This document shows, in pieces, positions 21,290 to 33,502 of a stretch of DNA of 64,000 bases. The translations under genes were made by a program, and so were the position numbers. The stretch covers positions 94,501 to 158,500 of the forward strand of contig CAUYUJ010020282.1 in the NCBI GenBank assembly GCA_963575745.1. Reading direction: 5' to 3'. Under the pieces are notes generated by a model. The model was not told where the DNA came from, did no database searches, and saw only the letters and a program-made list of their open reading frames with translations. Positions within the stretch are counted from its first letter, which is position 1. Every line of letters starts with the position of its first letter. Source of the stretch: Prorocentrum cordatum (taxonomy: Eukaryota > Sar > Dinophyceae > Prorocentrales > Prorocentraceae).

Positions 21290-21620
21290 CTCCAAGAGGA
21301 CCCTGAAACAACCCAAGATCGCTCCAAAACGGCAGAAAATACCCCCAAGACAGCCCAAAAAACCCTCAACACGCCCCAAGAGAGCTCCAAGAGGAGCCCC
21401 ACAAGGGCCCCAAGAGGCGAAAACCATTGATTTGCATGTAAGTCTTCCGTGCGTTCGAGTCATCAAGCTTCCGACGCACCGAGACGGCTCAAGATGCCGC
21501 TGGGAGCGCCCAGAAAACAGCCCGAAACGGCCCCAGGACGGCCCAAGGCAGCCCCAAGACGTCCTAAGAGGCCCACATGACGGCCGAGAAGGCCCCGAGA
21601 GACCCCTCAAAGGCTCCCGA
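21290..21620. repeat. CCAAGA minisatellite block
   Basis: Same family as the first 8 kb, including the T-rich linker (CATTGATTTGCATGTAAG at 21425). 21630-22610 downstream is mixed unique sequence with short frames only; no feature supported. Confidence 0.7.
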
Positions 21621-22617
21621 AAGGGGGATACCGATCGACATGTCGAGCCTTCTGCCACAAGACGCCCCAATGAGGACCCAAGAGTGCTGCTGCCTTGGCG
21701 TCCTCTTGTTGATCCCGCGCCATCAGCTGCCCCCGTGCACTCTGCTGCCCCCGCGTTCTCTGCGTGTCCGTTCCGCGTTTATGCTTCGCGGCCGGAATCA
21801 AAACAGAAGCGATGCGCGAGGAGAGGATCACCATAGCCACTGTGGACAACAAAATCGGAACAGTAGAAATGATAGCAGCACGCAGAACAACAGATAACAA
21901 ACACCTGATGCAAATACTGTGGCACCGCAACTGCACAAAATCAACCAATGAACCGAAAAAAACAACGTGGTATTGAATGTGACGTCACGCACTGTTGTTG
22001 AATGTATATGTGGCGCGTTCGGTGCTGCATGATTACCATTTCTTTGTCCTTCTCTCCTACGACCGCTCGTTCAAGAACATGTGTGATTTATTTCGGCGTG
22101 GTTGCACGCTATGTTTCAAAAGTACGGCATAATGCCAACCCTGTATGTGCTTCTGTTGGTTATGTTATTGCGTGGGCATGCGGAAATTGAAAGCAAACAT
22201 ATCCCTCGACATTGCTCGATCAGCACTTCAATACCGAACTGCAAACTTCGAGGACACTGCATGCTGATAGGCGAAGATCCTCCGGCGCGCGCACAACATG
22301 TTCGAACAAATTGGCAAACTGGCAACACGCGGCCGAATCTGACCCTCAAGTGAACGCTGAAAAAATCGTTTGTTTTTTGCTATGCGTATATATATAAGTA
22401 TATATGTATAATTCAATTTATACATATCAGAAAAAATGCACTCGCATTCCCAACTGGACCTATGCCCCATGACTAGCCAGCGCCGGCTGCGCAATTGCAG
22501 ATTGGACCCCCGGTAAATGCACTTGAGCGCTCGTCGGTGTCCTGACTCGAACACTGCTTTCCCAATGGACCGGCACCGTGCATGCGTGCGTTTTGGATGA
22601 TTCACTTTTGAAGAGAA

Positions 22618-22639
22618 AAAAAAAACAAAACAAAACAAA

Positions 22640-22672
<33 letters not shown>
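22618..22672 (+). repeat. A-rich tract with ~30-A run
   Basis: An interrupted A/AAAAC stretch followed by a pure A run. It could be the tail of an old retroposed sequence lying upstream on the plus strand, but no element body was recognised. Confidence 0.6.
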
Positions 22673-22676
<4 letters not shown>

Positions 22677-22921
22677 CGTAATGTATTTCTCCTTGATGAT
22701 TAACTACACTTGCGTCCCCCCCACGTCTACCGGGCAATGTTCGTTGGCGGCTCGATGGTCGGCACGGGGCGCAAAGGGATCTCCGTCAATATGTAAATTT
22801 GAAACGAAAACAATTGGGACATTGCAACCAATTGATTCATGACCCCACTTGCCTTCATTCCCAAAACCGTCTGCCAAACTACCAAAATATATAAAGGGAA
22901 TTAACATGGATAGCCACACCG

Positions 22922-23140
22922 TCACGACGCGGAAGGCGAGATTGGACCGATGCCGCTAACAAGTGCATTCGCGAACTGACAACCACCATCACCTGCTATC
23001 AATACGCGGTACCTGTCTCGCTCGTTCAACAATTGACCGAAGAAAACCCTGATTTTGAAGATTGCGCGGCTGATACGTTTGGAATCCTTCGCAACTCTCA
23101 CTCTTTGTTGCAATCCACTATCGTAGAACGCGCGCTCCAT
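22922..23140 (-). CDS. Small ORF, hypothetical
   Basis: 72 codons from an ATG at 23140 (starts MERAFYDSGLQQRVRV, contains RDRYRVLIAGDGGCQFA). Residue composition is protein-like and the other frames here are poor. The upstream minus frame 23163-23459 (RHFFDDLVGDFRVP...) has similar character but ends in a stop before this ATG. Together they may be pieces of one decayed gene. Family not recognised. Confidence 0.25.
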   Translation of the reverse strand: MERAFYDSGLQQRVRVAKDSKRISRAIFKIRVFFGQLLNERDRYRVLIAGDGGCQFANALVSGIGPISPSAS

Positions 23141-23459
23141 GTGGCGCAGGCCCTTCTACGTGTCACGCAGTGAACCTCGCATTCAGAGTGGACCGTCCTT
23201 CGCGTTCATCGCATCGCAATGCTTGCGAGCGACATTCCAAAATCTGTCGCACGCTTGCTATAATGCGTCGAAAAAGCCGCAACTCGAAACAGTTGCCCCA
23301 AATATCAGGGGGACGTAAGACCTGGGCACAGGGGACTCGGAAATCCCCGACGAGGTCGTCAAAAAAATGACGAGGCCGAGCCTGCATTTTGACGAGGCCC
23401 TCCCGCTGCAGACATCCCACGAAACTCCCACTCGTCAAAACCCGAGGCGCGGTCGTCAA

Positions 23460-25170
23460 AAAACGATGGCGAACCCGAGTCCTGGCAAACCCGGGTCTTA
23501 CGCTCCCCCGAAACTAGCTCCTTGGAGATCTAAAAAGGTTACAGATGAGAAGCCGGCAGGCACGGCTACGCCAGCTCCTCTCCAAGGCCCCCGGTCAGGC
23601 ATCCTCGCAGCAACCTGCTTGAGCTTGCAGCGCGCCCCGAGAAGCGTTTTCCAACTCGTTCCCAATCCGCGTGGCTGAAATCCTCTTCCGCAGGTTTTCC
23701 GATCCTCCCCAAGAGCCCCTGCGACACTGGGCAATTATGCGCGTCTTTCTTCCCGTCCCATTGTGCCGCTGAACTAGCGCTGGCTTGCTGTTTGCGCACA
23801 TGGCAGCGCATGCAGCCACATTTCGCACGCGGCGTCTGTTTCAATAAAAGTACTGAGTTCGTTAAAATCTGCAACGCAAAATACATCATACAATTCAATC
23901 AAACAACACCCCAACGACATCCAACCTTGGCGGGGGGAAACCACCACGCAAGACACGCGAAATCTAGGGCCACAGCCACTGAACGAACATGGAAGATAGA
24001 GAAGTCGACGAAGACAGGAACAACGGCATAGCCTGCAAAGATGCTAAGGAAGTTCAACTGTCATACCACGTTTAAGGCTTTGACCTCTGGGCGCAGCTAT
24101 GCCAACGTCCGTCGGCACAGCGAACCTATGGCGACCAAAACCCGGGCAACAAGGTGGCGCCAGCCCTGGCTGCACTGCACATGCGAGCACGAACGCACCA
24201 CCCCGCGCGTCTAGGGCCAGCAAGGCTCGCAAACCCGAGAGATATCCCCGCGGGAGACCAATCCGAGAGCGATGGAGAGCACGCCTGGCGAGCTTGCAAG
24301 CTGGGGGGAGGAAGATTCGCACCGAACCCTCTTTCTAAACAAATGGCGAATACATTAAGACTGCTCACTGAAAACAGCCGCACTTCGCCACCCCGCGAGA
24401 CCTCAAGCGAACCCCGTGCAACTCCAGCGCGCCCGACCTCCAACAGCCGACAAAATTGGCGACGTGTTGCTCTTGCCCCACGGTACCGCACAGTCGCGCT
24501 GCTGACTCCGACTGGACCAAGACTTTGGCTCGAGCACGTTGGCATACGCTGTCAGTGCTGAGCCCGTCGCTGGGGCGGCAAATTCTCATGCGCGTCGCTG
24601 GGGCGGCAATCACCACGTACAGGGCTGGTCATCGCATTTGTTCACCCTTTACACTTGCCTTGCTCATCTAGCAAGGACGGGCGCAGCAGGCGCCGAGCCT
24701 GCTGCCGCTGGCAGCGCAAAGAAGCCTCAGTTTGACATTGCGAAAGCAAAAACCACTTGACGCGTCTCCGAAAACGTCGCGAGGCTTTCTTTTCTCCATG
24801 AACCTCGCAGCAGCAGATGACTCTCACCACAATCTGGCCTCTCTGGCAGCACTTAGACAAAACAGGACGCAAGGAAATCACAATAAAAACGACAAGACAC
24901 AATGACAGACTCCATCCTGCACAGACAGGTATACGCGCCAGCGTTAAAACTAGCGGCGACGCTGCATTGCTGACTCTCGTAGGTTATAACCACGGCCAAA
25001 ACAACACTCTGGCCACAAGAAAACGAAAATGAAAAGCGGAAGAATGCACGCGGAGAGGAGATGCAAAGAAAAATACTTCAGACAATGTGCACCAGATGCT
25101 CTGGGAGAGAAAAAGCGCCCCCCCGCCGCGCAGCCCTAAAAAATGCAGCGAATAGCCTACGAAGCGCAGC
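23460..25170. other. Unique sequence without a supported gene
   Basis: Mixed-composition DNA with many frames under 140 codons on both strands and no recognisable domain or repeat, apart from a few GTCAAAA words at 23350-23470. Confidence 0.4.
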
Positions 25171-25179
25171 AGAGGCGAA

Positions 25180-25665
<486 letters not shown>

Positions 25666-26040
25666 ATTCAACGACAACTTCCGGGCCGTTTCAAATCAGC
25701 ACGCGGCCGGACAAACCTGGCAGGCCTGCCATCGAAACGCTGCCAAAATTCTACGAAAATCTCCGAGCTGGGCGGCTTGCCACGGGGGCTCGCGCAAGAA
25801 CAGAAAATGCCAGCCCCCCCCCTGGCTGGCCACGTCTCGCAGAAGAGCGGACAGCACGCGCTGCGCGTCGCGAACGCCGGTGGCGATTCTCTCCGGGAAC
25901 ATATTGCACACTCCGGTCATGCCAATGGCTGAATGCAACAAGACCTCGAACGATTGAAACGGCGGTTCCTCGAGCCGGCGAACGCGGCGATGACGGGGAC
26001 GACGAGGAGGGGAGACGAGGAGCGCTGAAAGCACGCTTGA

Positions 26041-26394
26041 ATGTCTCTTCTGACAGCGAGGGGCAAAATTCGCGCAATCGAGTCTCGTTCGACACATCCT
26101 TGGCTCGACACACAGGCGCTAGCTCTTGTTTCCGCGAAGGTCGCTGCCAAGGCATCCGCGAATTTCCCGCGCCCTGTTTCTCGGTGTAGCGCAGATTTGC
26201 TCTCATGGTTTGAACGATACACCATTCGCGTTCGCTCTCGTCTTTGTAGGCTCCGTCGCAATTCGAAGCAGTGGTGGCACATGTCCCGGGAGCTCTTGTC
26301 CAAAACGCGCCACGTTTCCGGGCATCCTCTCAAAGCACCAGGGAGGTGGGAAATCCATCCTCGCGATGGAGCCAATATGTTTGCGAGCACTTGA
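26041..26394 (+). CDS. Possible ORF, hypothetical
   Basis: 117 codons from an ATG at 26041, in non-repetitive sequence. Overlapping minus-strand frames of similar length exist, so the strand is uncertain. No domain recognised and no SL relic upstream. Confidence 0.15.
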   Translation: MSLLTARGKIRAIESRSTHPWLDTQALALVSAKVAAKASANFPRPVSRCSADLLSWFERYTIRVRSRLCRLRRNSKQWWHMSRELLSKTRHVSGHPLKAPGRWEIHPRDGANMFAST

Positions 26395-26482
26395 CTCGTA
26401 GAGCTTCCCTCAGAGCGCAGGGGCGAAGCTAGAAGTGACTCGTAGACCTTCCCTATGAGCGCCAGCGGCGAAGCTAAAAGAG
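26392..26482. repeat. Tandem duplication of ~45 bp
   Basis: GACTCGTAGAGCTTCCCTC... followed by a diverged second copy, GACTCGTAGACCTTCCCTA, each ending in GGCGAAGCTA(G/A)AAG. It lies at the boundary where GC content falls into the AT-rich island. Confidence 0.7.
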
Positions 26483-26733
26483 TAATTCCGGCGCGCCGGG
26501 GGGCGAATTGGCAAAAAAATATCGGCTGATGTTTTCTCTGTTTTGACTGGTGTTAAATTCGTTTCCCGAAATTTGAAAATTCGTTTGAGCTCTAATATTT
26601 CCCCCATCTTCGATCTCATTCCCGCCCGCCATCTTAATCTCAGATCGATCGGGTACCTACTACTGCCAAAAAGCATTCAGTCCGGATCGGCCGTTGAGTC
26701 AACTGGGCAGGTGCTGTCGGTTTTCTGAACCCA

Positions 26734-28350
26734 ACTCGAGCTGCAGGTGAGCTACAAAGCTGATAGGCACAGCTAATCGATCTAGAGTCGTCAGGCGCGT
26801 AAGTCTCAAGCAGCTGGATGACTGAACTCAGTCTGCTACCAAAGCCGAGTCCGCGAAACTATTCGTACTCTATTTTTTTTGGGAGATAATGATGAGTTGC
26901 TTGACTTAACTCGAGCTGCAGATCAGCTACAGAGCTGTTCGGCACAGCAATCGGAATAAAATCATCAGACACGCTAGTTTAAAGTATCTAGACGCCTGAA
27001 CCCGGTCTGCTATCAGAGCGGGGTCCGAAAAACTATTCGTACTCTGCTATGTTTTCGAGATGATGGTTTGTTTGACTTAACTCGAGCTGCAGATGAACTA
27101 CAGAGCTGTTCGGCACAACAATCGAAAGGAAATCATCAGGCGCGCTGGCTCAAAATATCTAAACGGCACTCGGTCTCTATCAGAAAAACTGTTCGTACTC
27201 TGCTACTTTTGTATAAGATCGCGATGGTTTTCTTGACTAAACTGGAGCTGCAGACAAACTACAGAACTGTTCGGCAGCAATCAGAAAAACATCATCAGGC
27301 GCGCTAGTCTCAAATATAGACACGCCTGAACTCGATCTGCTATCAGAGCTGGATTCGAAAAAAATATGTGTAATCTGTTATTGTTTAGAGATCATAATGG
27401 TTTTCTTGACTTAACACGAGCTGGAAATGAGCAACTACACAGCTGTTTGTCACAAAAGTCGGAAAGAAATCATCAGGCGCGCTAATTTAAAATATCTAGA
27501 CGCCTGAATTTGGTATGATGCCAGAACTGGTCAGAAAAAACTAATCATAATCTGCTAAGTTGTAGAGAGATGACGGTAGCTTTCTCGAAGTAACTCGAAC
27601 TGCAGACGAACTATAGAGCTGTTTGACACAGAGTCAGAAAGAATTTACCAGACGTGCTATTTTTCAGAAATCCAGATGCCCGAACGTGTCACGGTTCAGC
27701 GTTGGAACCAAAAAACTAGTCGCAATCTCTTATTAGTGTTGCAAAAATGCTTCTCCTCACCGATTCTTTTCCTCCACGTCCTCCTCTATGAGACCGCGCC
27801 CTCGCGCGCGCAATTCTAAACTTATCTCGGCCTGTAGAACAGCTACAAATTACAGACGCATCTAATCAATCTAGAATCACCAGGCGCAAATATCTATATG
27901 TCTGAACTCAGTCTTCTACCAAAACTAGGACGAGCTGGTAAATTTCGTGAGATAACTCGAACTGAAAGAAACACAAGACTGTTTGGCACGACATTCAGAA
28001 GCAACCCCTCAAACATGCTACTCTCGAATATCTAGATGCCCGAACTCTGCTTCCAAAATTGGAACAGCAAACGATTCGCACTTTATTGTTTCTCAACCAT
28101 GTCGATGCCTTTCTTGGTCTAGCTCGAACTCCAAATGAGACTAGATTACAACAATTGAACGAATATTTTGCAAAACGCTCGCTCCAAATATCTACATGTT
28201 TGAAATCGGTATGCTACCAAAGCTGACACGAACAAACTATTCGTACGTCTGCTCATCGTCTCTCTATTCTCCTCCCCCTCATCCTCCAGCACACAATGTT
28301 CGGACGTGCGGGGATTATAATTCTCGACGAACTCTCTTGGAATATTGATT
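26734..28350. repeat. ~170-bp AT-rich satellite, about nine degenerate units
   Basis: Unit starts (ACTCGAGCTGCAG or variant) lie near 26734, 26909, 27080, 27241, 27414, 27593, 27824, 27954 and 28122. Each unit contains AGAGCTGTTCGGCACA, ATCATCAGGCGCGCTA and an ACTATTCGTACTCTGCTA segment. Units 6-9 are the most diverged. There is no coding frame. Confidence 0.85.
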
Positions 28351-28354
28351 TTCA

Positions 28355-29075
28355 CCTGACACTACAATACTCTTCTTTTAAATAAATTAAATGACAATAC
28401 AAGACTCCAAATATATGTTCTATTCTTTCTGAGTCGACAACATCACGACCTCGAAAAAAAACATCCCCTATATTGCATTTACCTTCTATAATCTAAATGA
28501 ATGTCAAAACCTGGAACAACGAACTGTCTGTTATGCCAATCTACACCGTCTCGGCTTCATTTTCATTTGTTCTTTCTGGTCTGCTCTAGTTTTGGAAACA
28601 ATTTACTGGTAACTTCTGAAAATATGCTTTTAATGCTAGACATATTCCTCGACATTTAATCTAATTTGACCTCGCATCACAATGAAAAATACATACAAAC
28701 GACAAAGAATTCAACACACTACATGCCCGATCCGTGATTCAGAATCCCATTATGTACATATTCTGGATTTCCGTACAGAACACAGTACTTGTTTTCGTGT
28801 CCATGTCCCCTGATCACATCACTGAAATCTAAAAATCAGTCAAACAATGCTCTCGCTGCCTACACGAAAAACAACGCGAACAAAGAACACCTCTGCCACT
28901 CTGCAAATACTGTGCGCTACCACAACTTGAACACACTTGACTGTTAATATTCTTTGTTCGTTATCTTGAATCGCTAAATTATACAATTCTAGGCAGAATT
29001 TAACAAGACAGACTCTGCCAAAACCAAAAAATCACATCGGCACGAATCACTTTCATACAAAATAACGTACCTTCT
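28355..29075. other. AT-rich sequence without a recognised gene
   Basis: Composition like the rest of the 26.5-31.4 kb island. Only short frames, with no repeat unit or domain seen. Confidence 0.5.
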
Positions 29076-29078
29076 TAC

Positions 29079-29170
<92 letters not shown>

Positions 29171-29174
29171 TTCT

Positions 29175-29233
<59 letters not shown>

Positions 29234-29236
29234 GTA
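29076..29236. repeat. (CT)n microsatellite
   Basis: Nearly uninterrupted CT dinucleotides with a few T or G interruptions. Confidence 0.97.
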
Positions 29237-29310
29237 AATCTATCTAGATATATATACTTATCCCCTCTCTCTACATATATAAGAAGAAGCTGGAATCATG
29301 AGTGAAAAAA

Positions 29311-29388
29311 ATTAACTCGCGAGTTGATACTTTTTCACTGTCAATATACATATCCCTGCATAGAAAAAGGATTAACTTGCGAGTTAAT
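29311..29388. repeat. Repeated palindrome ATTAACT(C/T)GCGAGTT(A/G)AT
   Basis: Two 18-bp near-perfect palindromes exactly 60 bp apart (29311-29328 and 29371-29388). Each is followed by ACTTTT, and the second by GGTTCG. They could be binding sites for a dimeric protein or remnants of a 60-bp repeat. Confidence 0.6.
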
Positions 29389-29934
29389 ACTTTTGGTTCG
29401 TTTTGGTTCGTGTGTATACATATGTCACTGATAGAAAAGTAAAAAAAAACGAATAAATTCTGAAAACCTGGAAAGTTACTAGAAAATGGACAATCCCATA
29501 GTTCCGCGTCTTTCCGACGAAGAGAGTGCACGTTGCAACGATAGAATAAGCGATAGATTGCTTCCTTCCTCGAGGATTTGGTTTCCAGGCTTCAGGCACA
29601 CTTTTTGAGAACATCGAATTACTCGACGCGTTCTTCGAAGCTCTCCCGGAAGTATTTCCGGGATCGATCGGCCTCAGAGCTTACATGCACGTGTCCTACA
29701 AAGAATTCGTAGCGGCTCCGGGGCAGAATTGCGGCAGCGAGGGATCAAAGGTTGCTAAGTTTACTGATTCAGTTTCCATTAGATATGTAAACCGGCTTTT
29801 GTAATGAATCCCACGACAGAGCGTCGGTAGGGCACGGGCAAAGGAAATGGATGTCTATATCTGTCATCCATCCTTATTCTCTCTTCTTATAATCGATATA
29901 TTGGTAATATTCCGAACACGGTGAATGCAATTGA

Positions 29935-29956
29935 TCCGTAGCGTTTAAGGCTCGAG
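29935..29956 (+). other. Probable dinoflagellate spliced-leader relic
   Basis: The first eight positions (TCCGTAGC) match the leader exactly and GGCTC near the end also matches: 17 of 22 in total. It lies 80 nt before the ATG at 30037, the same arrangement as the two clearer relics in this window. Confidence 0.5.
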
Positions 29957-30036
29957 CTGATTCAGCAATTTATTGTGATTATCATCTTCATTTGCACCTT
30001 CGGTCTGCTGCGTAGGAAAAGGAACATCTCCATAAA

Positions 30037-30983
30037 ATGTTTATTTTGGTGTTGATGTTGTGGTCGATGGAATGGTATCATGGCGTCGTCCACCTGCACG
30101 GGGCGCTCGCATTCAACTTCAGGCCGCGTCGTCACGAAATGAATCTCATTTCGAAGATGGGTGGCTCCCCGCTCTTCTCTAGAAGATTCATGCGCACCTC
30201 GAGCTGGGTCGTTTCTTTACAAATCGGAGATGTCTCTGAAAAAAAAAAACCGATCAAGAAAAAACCGAAGGTGCAGACGGGTAATAAACGGCGTCCATTA
30301 GATCTATGGCGAGTTTCTTATACATTACCAAATAAGCCGATACGTGAAATGGTGTACAATTACATTCAGGACAACGACATGCACGTACATTCCTACAACG
30401 GGGCTAAGAATATCCAGGCGGCTTGCCAGCAATGTCACGACTGCTCAAAAAACGATGATTATTCAAGAAGCTGCAAATTGCACTAGCAGTTAAGAAATGC
30501 AAAGAAATCAGCCAAATTCACCACGGAAAAAAAAACGGACCAGCTTTTATTACACGACGGAGCGGATCCAGATGATTCCAGAGAACGTAAAATTACGAAC
30601 CAACGGGCAAAGTATCGCAAAATGCCTCGGCACTTTCAGCATGACGTCGGAAAATCCTCCGAAACAAATGCAGGTATACCATTATAACTGCAACGAAATT
30701 ACGTATTCCTTTCTCGTTTCGAAGCGCGAATAAAATGAAAAATTTGAGCATTTATCAACTTTCTTAATGGATTTCACGTTTAAAACAAATTACCATGGTT
30801 TTTGGGCTGCAGGTCCGCGTCCGGCTGGTTTATGGCAAAATCAAACGACTGGAAAACCCACGACACCAAAGCGAATTAGAAAAACACAACCACCGATTAA
30901 ACAAATCAGATTTCCACAATTCTTACTCAACATTTCATAAATTTGAAAATCTTACGAATAGAAAAATTGGTAGCCAGTCCTGA
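30037..30983 (+). CDS. Spliced gene of unknown function in the AT-rich island
   Basis: Exon 1 opens with an ATG at 30037. Its product starts with a hydrophobic stretch (MFILVLMLWSMEWYHG) like a signal peptide and has a basic KKKPIKKKPK run near residue 70. Its frame closes at 30486 after a Cys/His-containing end. A second coding-like block (about 30515-30673) reads RKKKRTSFYYTTERIQMI to PPKQMQ and stops at a CAG|GTATAC donor. An acceptor (TTTTTGGGCTGCAG, ending at 30826) resumes in the same phase with VRVRLVYGKIKRLENP to a TGA at 30981. The junction between blocks one and two is not resolved: the frames differ, so another intron or an indel in the 9-A run at 30527-30535 is needed. Codons are AT-rich, unlike the two GC-rich genes. 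No family recognised. Confidence 0.4.
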
Positions 30984-30999
30984 TGACCGTGCTGTGCTT

Positions 31000-31375
31000 G
31001 ACAGGCCAAACACAAAGGAAAACGACAAAAATTCGCAAACTCGGTGAGTAATGCACAACTCCGGTCTCATCCATTTGATTGCTCTAGGTGGCGCTGTTTC
31101 AATTAAATATTCTGTCTGCTTGTAGAAACGCAAACGCAACAAAATGCGGTTAAATTTCAAAATGCGTGCTGTTCTAAACTACTCCCTTTCATGTCGTCTT
31201 GCAAATAAATCATCAGAATCAAACGTGCTTCGGAAAACAAAAATTCCGAATCAAATTAAAAATTCAATCCCATTTCTCTCAATTTTCAAATTAAAATTAT
31301 TTCCAGGCTATAATCTAATTTACTGTCCAACTCTCTGCTTCAACGTTTGTATTTCTATCTGCGCGTGCAGGTAAG
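31000..31375 (+). other. Candidate further exons with canonical splice signals
   Basis: Two short stretches have both an acceptor and a donor. One is a 39-nt block of about 31008-31046 (TGCTTGACAG before it, GTGAGT after it). The other is a 64-nt block of about 31307-31370 (TTATTTCCAG before it, GTAAGAATT after it), whose product includes GYNLIYCPTLCFNVCISI. They may belong to the gene at 30037 or be chance matches. Confidence 0.25.
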
Positions 31376-31448
31376 AATTCAATTTGCAAAGAAATAATGT
31401 TTGATCTTTGCGAAAATATGAGACTGCAGGATAGATGCAAGCACAACT

Positions 31449-31482
31449 TTTTTTTTCTTTTAAAAAAAAAAAAAAAACCTCG
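31449..31482. repeat. T-run / A-run foldback
   Basis: A T-rich run (one C) followed directly by about 16 A residues can fold on itself. It marks the end of the AT-rich island; GC-rich purine tracts begin at about 31600. Confidence 0.6.
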
Positions 31483-31599
31483 GCAACGCAACAATGATTC
31501 ACCACTGTCATGACATATCGCCCTGCATTCTGTCGCTTGGCGACACACGCAAGGCGCAGCGCCGCTCGACTGCCGGCTTGCCCAAGCCAGCCCTGCAGG

Positions 31600-32030
31600 A
31601 GCCAAAAGACGAAACAAGCAGAACCGATTCAACCAAGACAAGACAGGAGCAAGAAGGAAGGAGGAAGGGAGGAGGAGGAAGAGGAGGACAGGGAAGGGGG
31701 GGGAACGAGGGGCGGGGAGAAGGGAGGGAGAGGCAACAGAACGACGACGACCAAAAGGAGGGGAAGGAAGAGGAGAAGAGGAAGGGGGAGAGGGCCACGC
31801 TCCAACGAGGCACCCGCGCAACGCGCGCGCCGTGAGCTCCACGCACGGCGGCCGGGAGAAAGAGACAAAGAGAGGAGAAGAGGGGGGAGACGGCGGACGA
31901 CAGACGACAACGAGAAACGACAGCAGCAGAGAGGGAGAAAGAGAGGGAAGAGGGAGGGAGGGAAGGGGGAGGGAGGAAAGAAGCGAGAGGGAGAGAAGGA
32001 AGGGGGAAAGCGAGCCAACATAAAACTGCG
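31600..32030. repeat. Purine-rich low-complexity tract
   Basis: AG-rich sequence (GGAGGAAGAGGA type). Long open frames on both strands are compositional. Confidence 0.85.
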
Positions 32031-32174
32031 ATCTTAAACTTCCCAAACCAATCGCGCATGCCTCGCAAAATGTGGCTGTGCTGGGGACTCGCCAACACAA
32101 TGATTTATCCCAGCCGGCGCAGCCGGCGTGTGCTCTGTAGCGCACTAGAGAACCAAGCCTGCTCTGACATTTTT

Positions 32175-32990
32175 TTACAGAGGGGGCAGCGGCGATGAAA
32201 TCAGGCAGCAGGTTGTCCGGACCCTCCGAAAGCAGACTGCAATACAAAATTCTGCGCTAGAATCCACAGGGGTGACAAAGTGCCGAAAATGGCGGCGAGG
32301 ATAGAGGAGGAGGAAGAGAACGGTCGATCCGGAAAAAATCTTAAAACATAGGGGAGGCCCACTCCCAGGCCGACCTGTGTACGACCCCGAGCATGGCCAT
32401 ATCTCTGCGAGTGGCAAACGGCCCCAATCTGAAATGAACACATGCATCGCGGCAGAGATCCCCACAACTCGCAAAAACCTGTGAACTGCGTCTAGCACGC
32501 TTATCGTGGCTGTACACACGTGGGCTAATGCAAGCGTCTGGTATTCAGCGAAAAAAAAACAAATCGCTGCCGTTTCTTCCACCTGATGCATACGAAGACG
32601 GCAGTCAAACTGAACTCCTAACAATTTAAAAGACTCACCATGCGAGTGGCGATGACTTAAAACATGCTGGCTTTCTTTTCCGGCATCGAACAAAACCGCG
32701 TTAAACAAAGGATTAAGGATGCAAGCGTTACTGGTGGCTTTACAGCATTCAGATCGTCAGCAAAAACCAGCTTTTGATAACCTCCCTGTCGAACGGCGGC
32801 GGCGTCATGAAAGAAAATGTTCCACAACGGAGGGCCGAACACAGTACCCTGATGGATTATATTTGTCAGCAATTAAATCAGAATGCTCGCCAGAAACTAC
32901 AACCTCGGCAGACCGGGGAGCCAGCCAGCTTTCGATTACCTTGTGTAACCGGCGCGGGAGAGGGGAGGAATATCAATTGATTTGTTTTAT
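32175..32990 (-). pseudogene. Decayed LINE (non-LTR) reverse transcriptase fragment
   Basis: Read on the minus strand, three collinear pieces in shifted frames match the order of a LINE reverse transcriptase. At 32980-32870: HKVIESWLAPRSAEVVVSG. At 32872-32657: HQGTVFGPPLWNIFFHDA, then the catalytic FADD box (32753-32764), here in place of the usual YADD. At 32708 onward: an FKLLGVQFDCRLRM thumb motif. At least two frame breaks make it inactive. The finger and endonuclease regions are missing; the 5' side ends at the ATC microsatellite near 33030. The 3' part to 32175 shows no clear RNase H. Confidence 0.7.
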
Positions 32991-33029
32991 TCGATCGATC
33001 TCGCAATCGATATGGCGATCGATCTAACT

Positions 33030-33468
33030 ATCGTTCTGGTCATCATCTTCATCATCAACATCACAATCATCATCGAGCACCATCGTCGTCATCCTCAACT
33101 TTATTCTCGTCATCATCGGGACACCATCATTATTACCATAATCATCATCATCAAACAGCATCATCATCATCCTCATGATCATCATCATCGGGACACCATC
33201 ATTACCAACATCATATGATTCCTCATCATCATCATCTATCATCCACATCATCAAGGCAACAACATCATCGTCATCATCGGGGCACCATCATCATCATCAC
33301 CATCATCATCATCGGGACATCATCATCATCAACATCATCCTCATCATCTTCATCTCTCATTGCATCATCGTCCACGTCGTTAGGGTCATCAACATCATCA
33401 TCACCATCATCGGGACGCCATCATTGTCACCATCATCATCAACATCATCATCATCATCATCGGGACAC

Positions 33469-33502
<34 letters not shown>

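Noticed and set aside
24505-24540. CTTTGGCTCGAG resembling the leader 3' end (plus strand)
   Set aside because: The 5' half does not match and no coding frame follows at a sensible distance.
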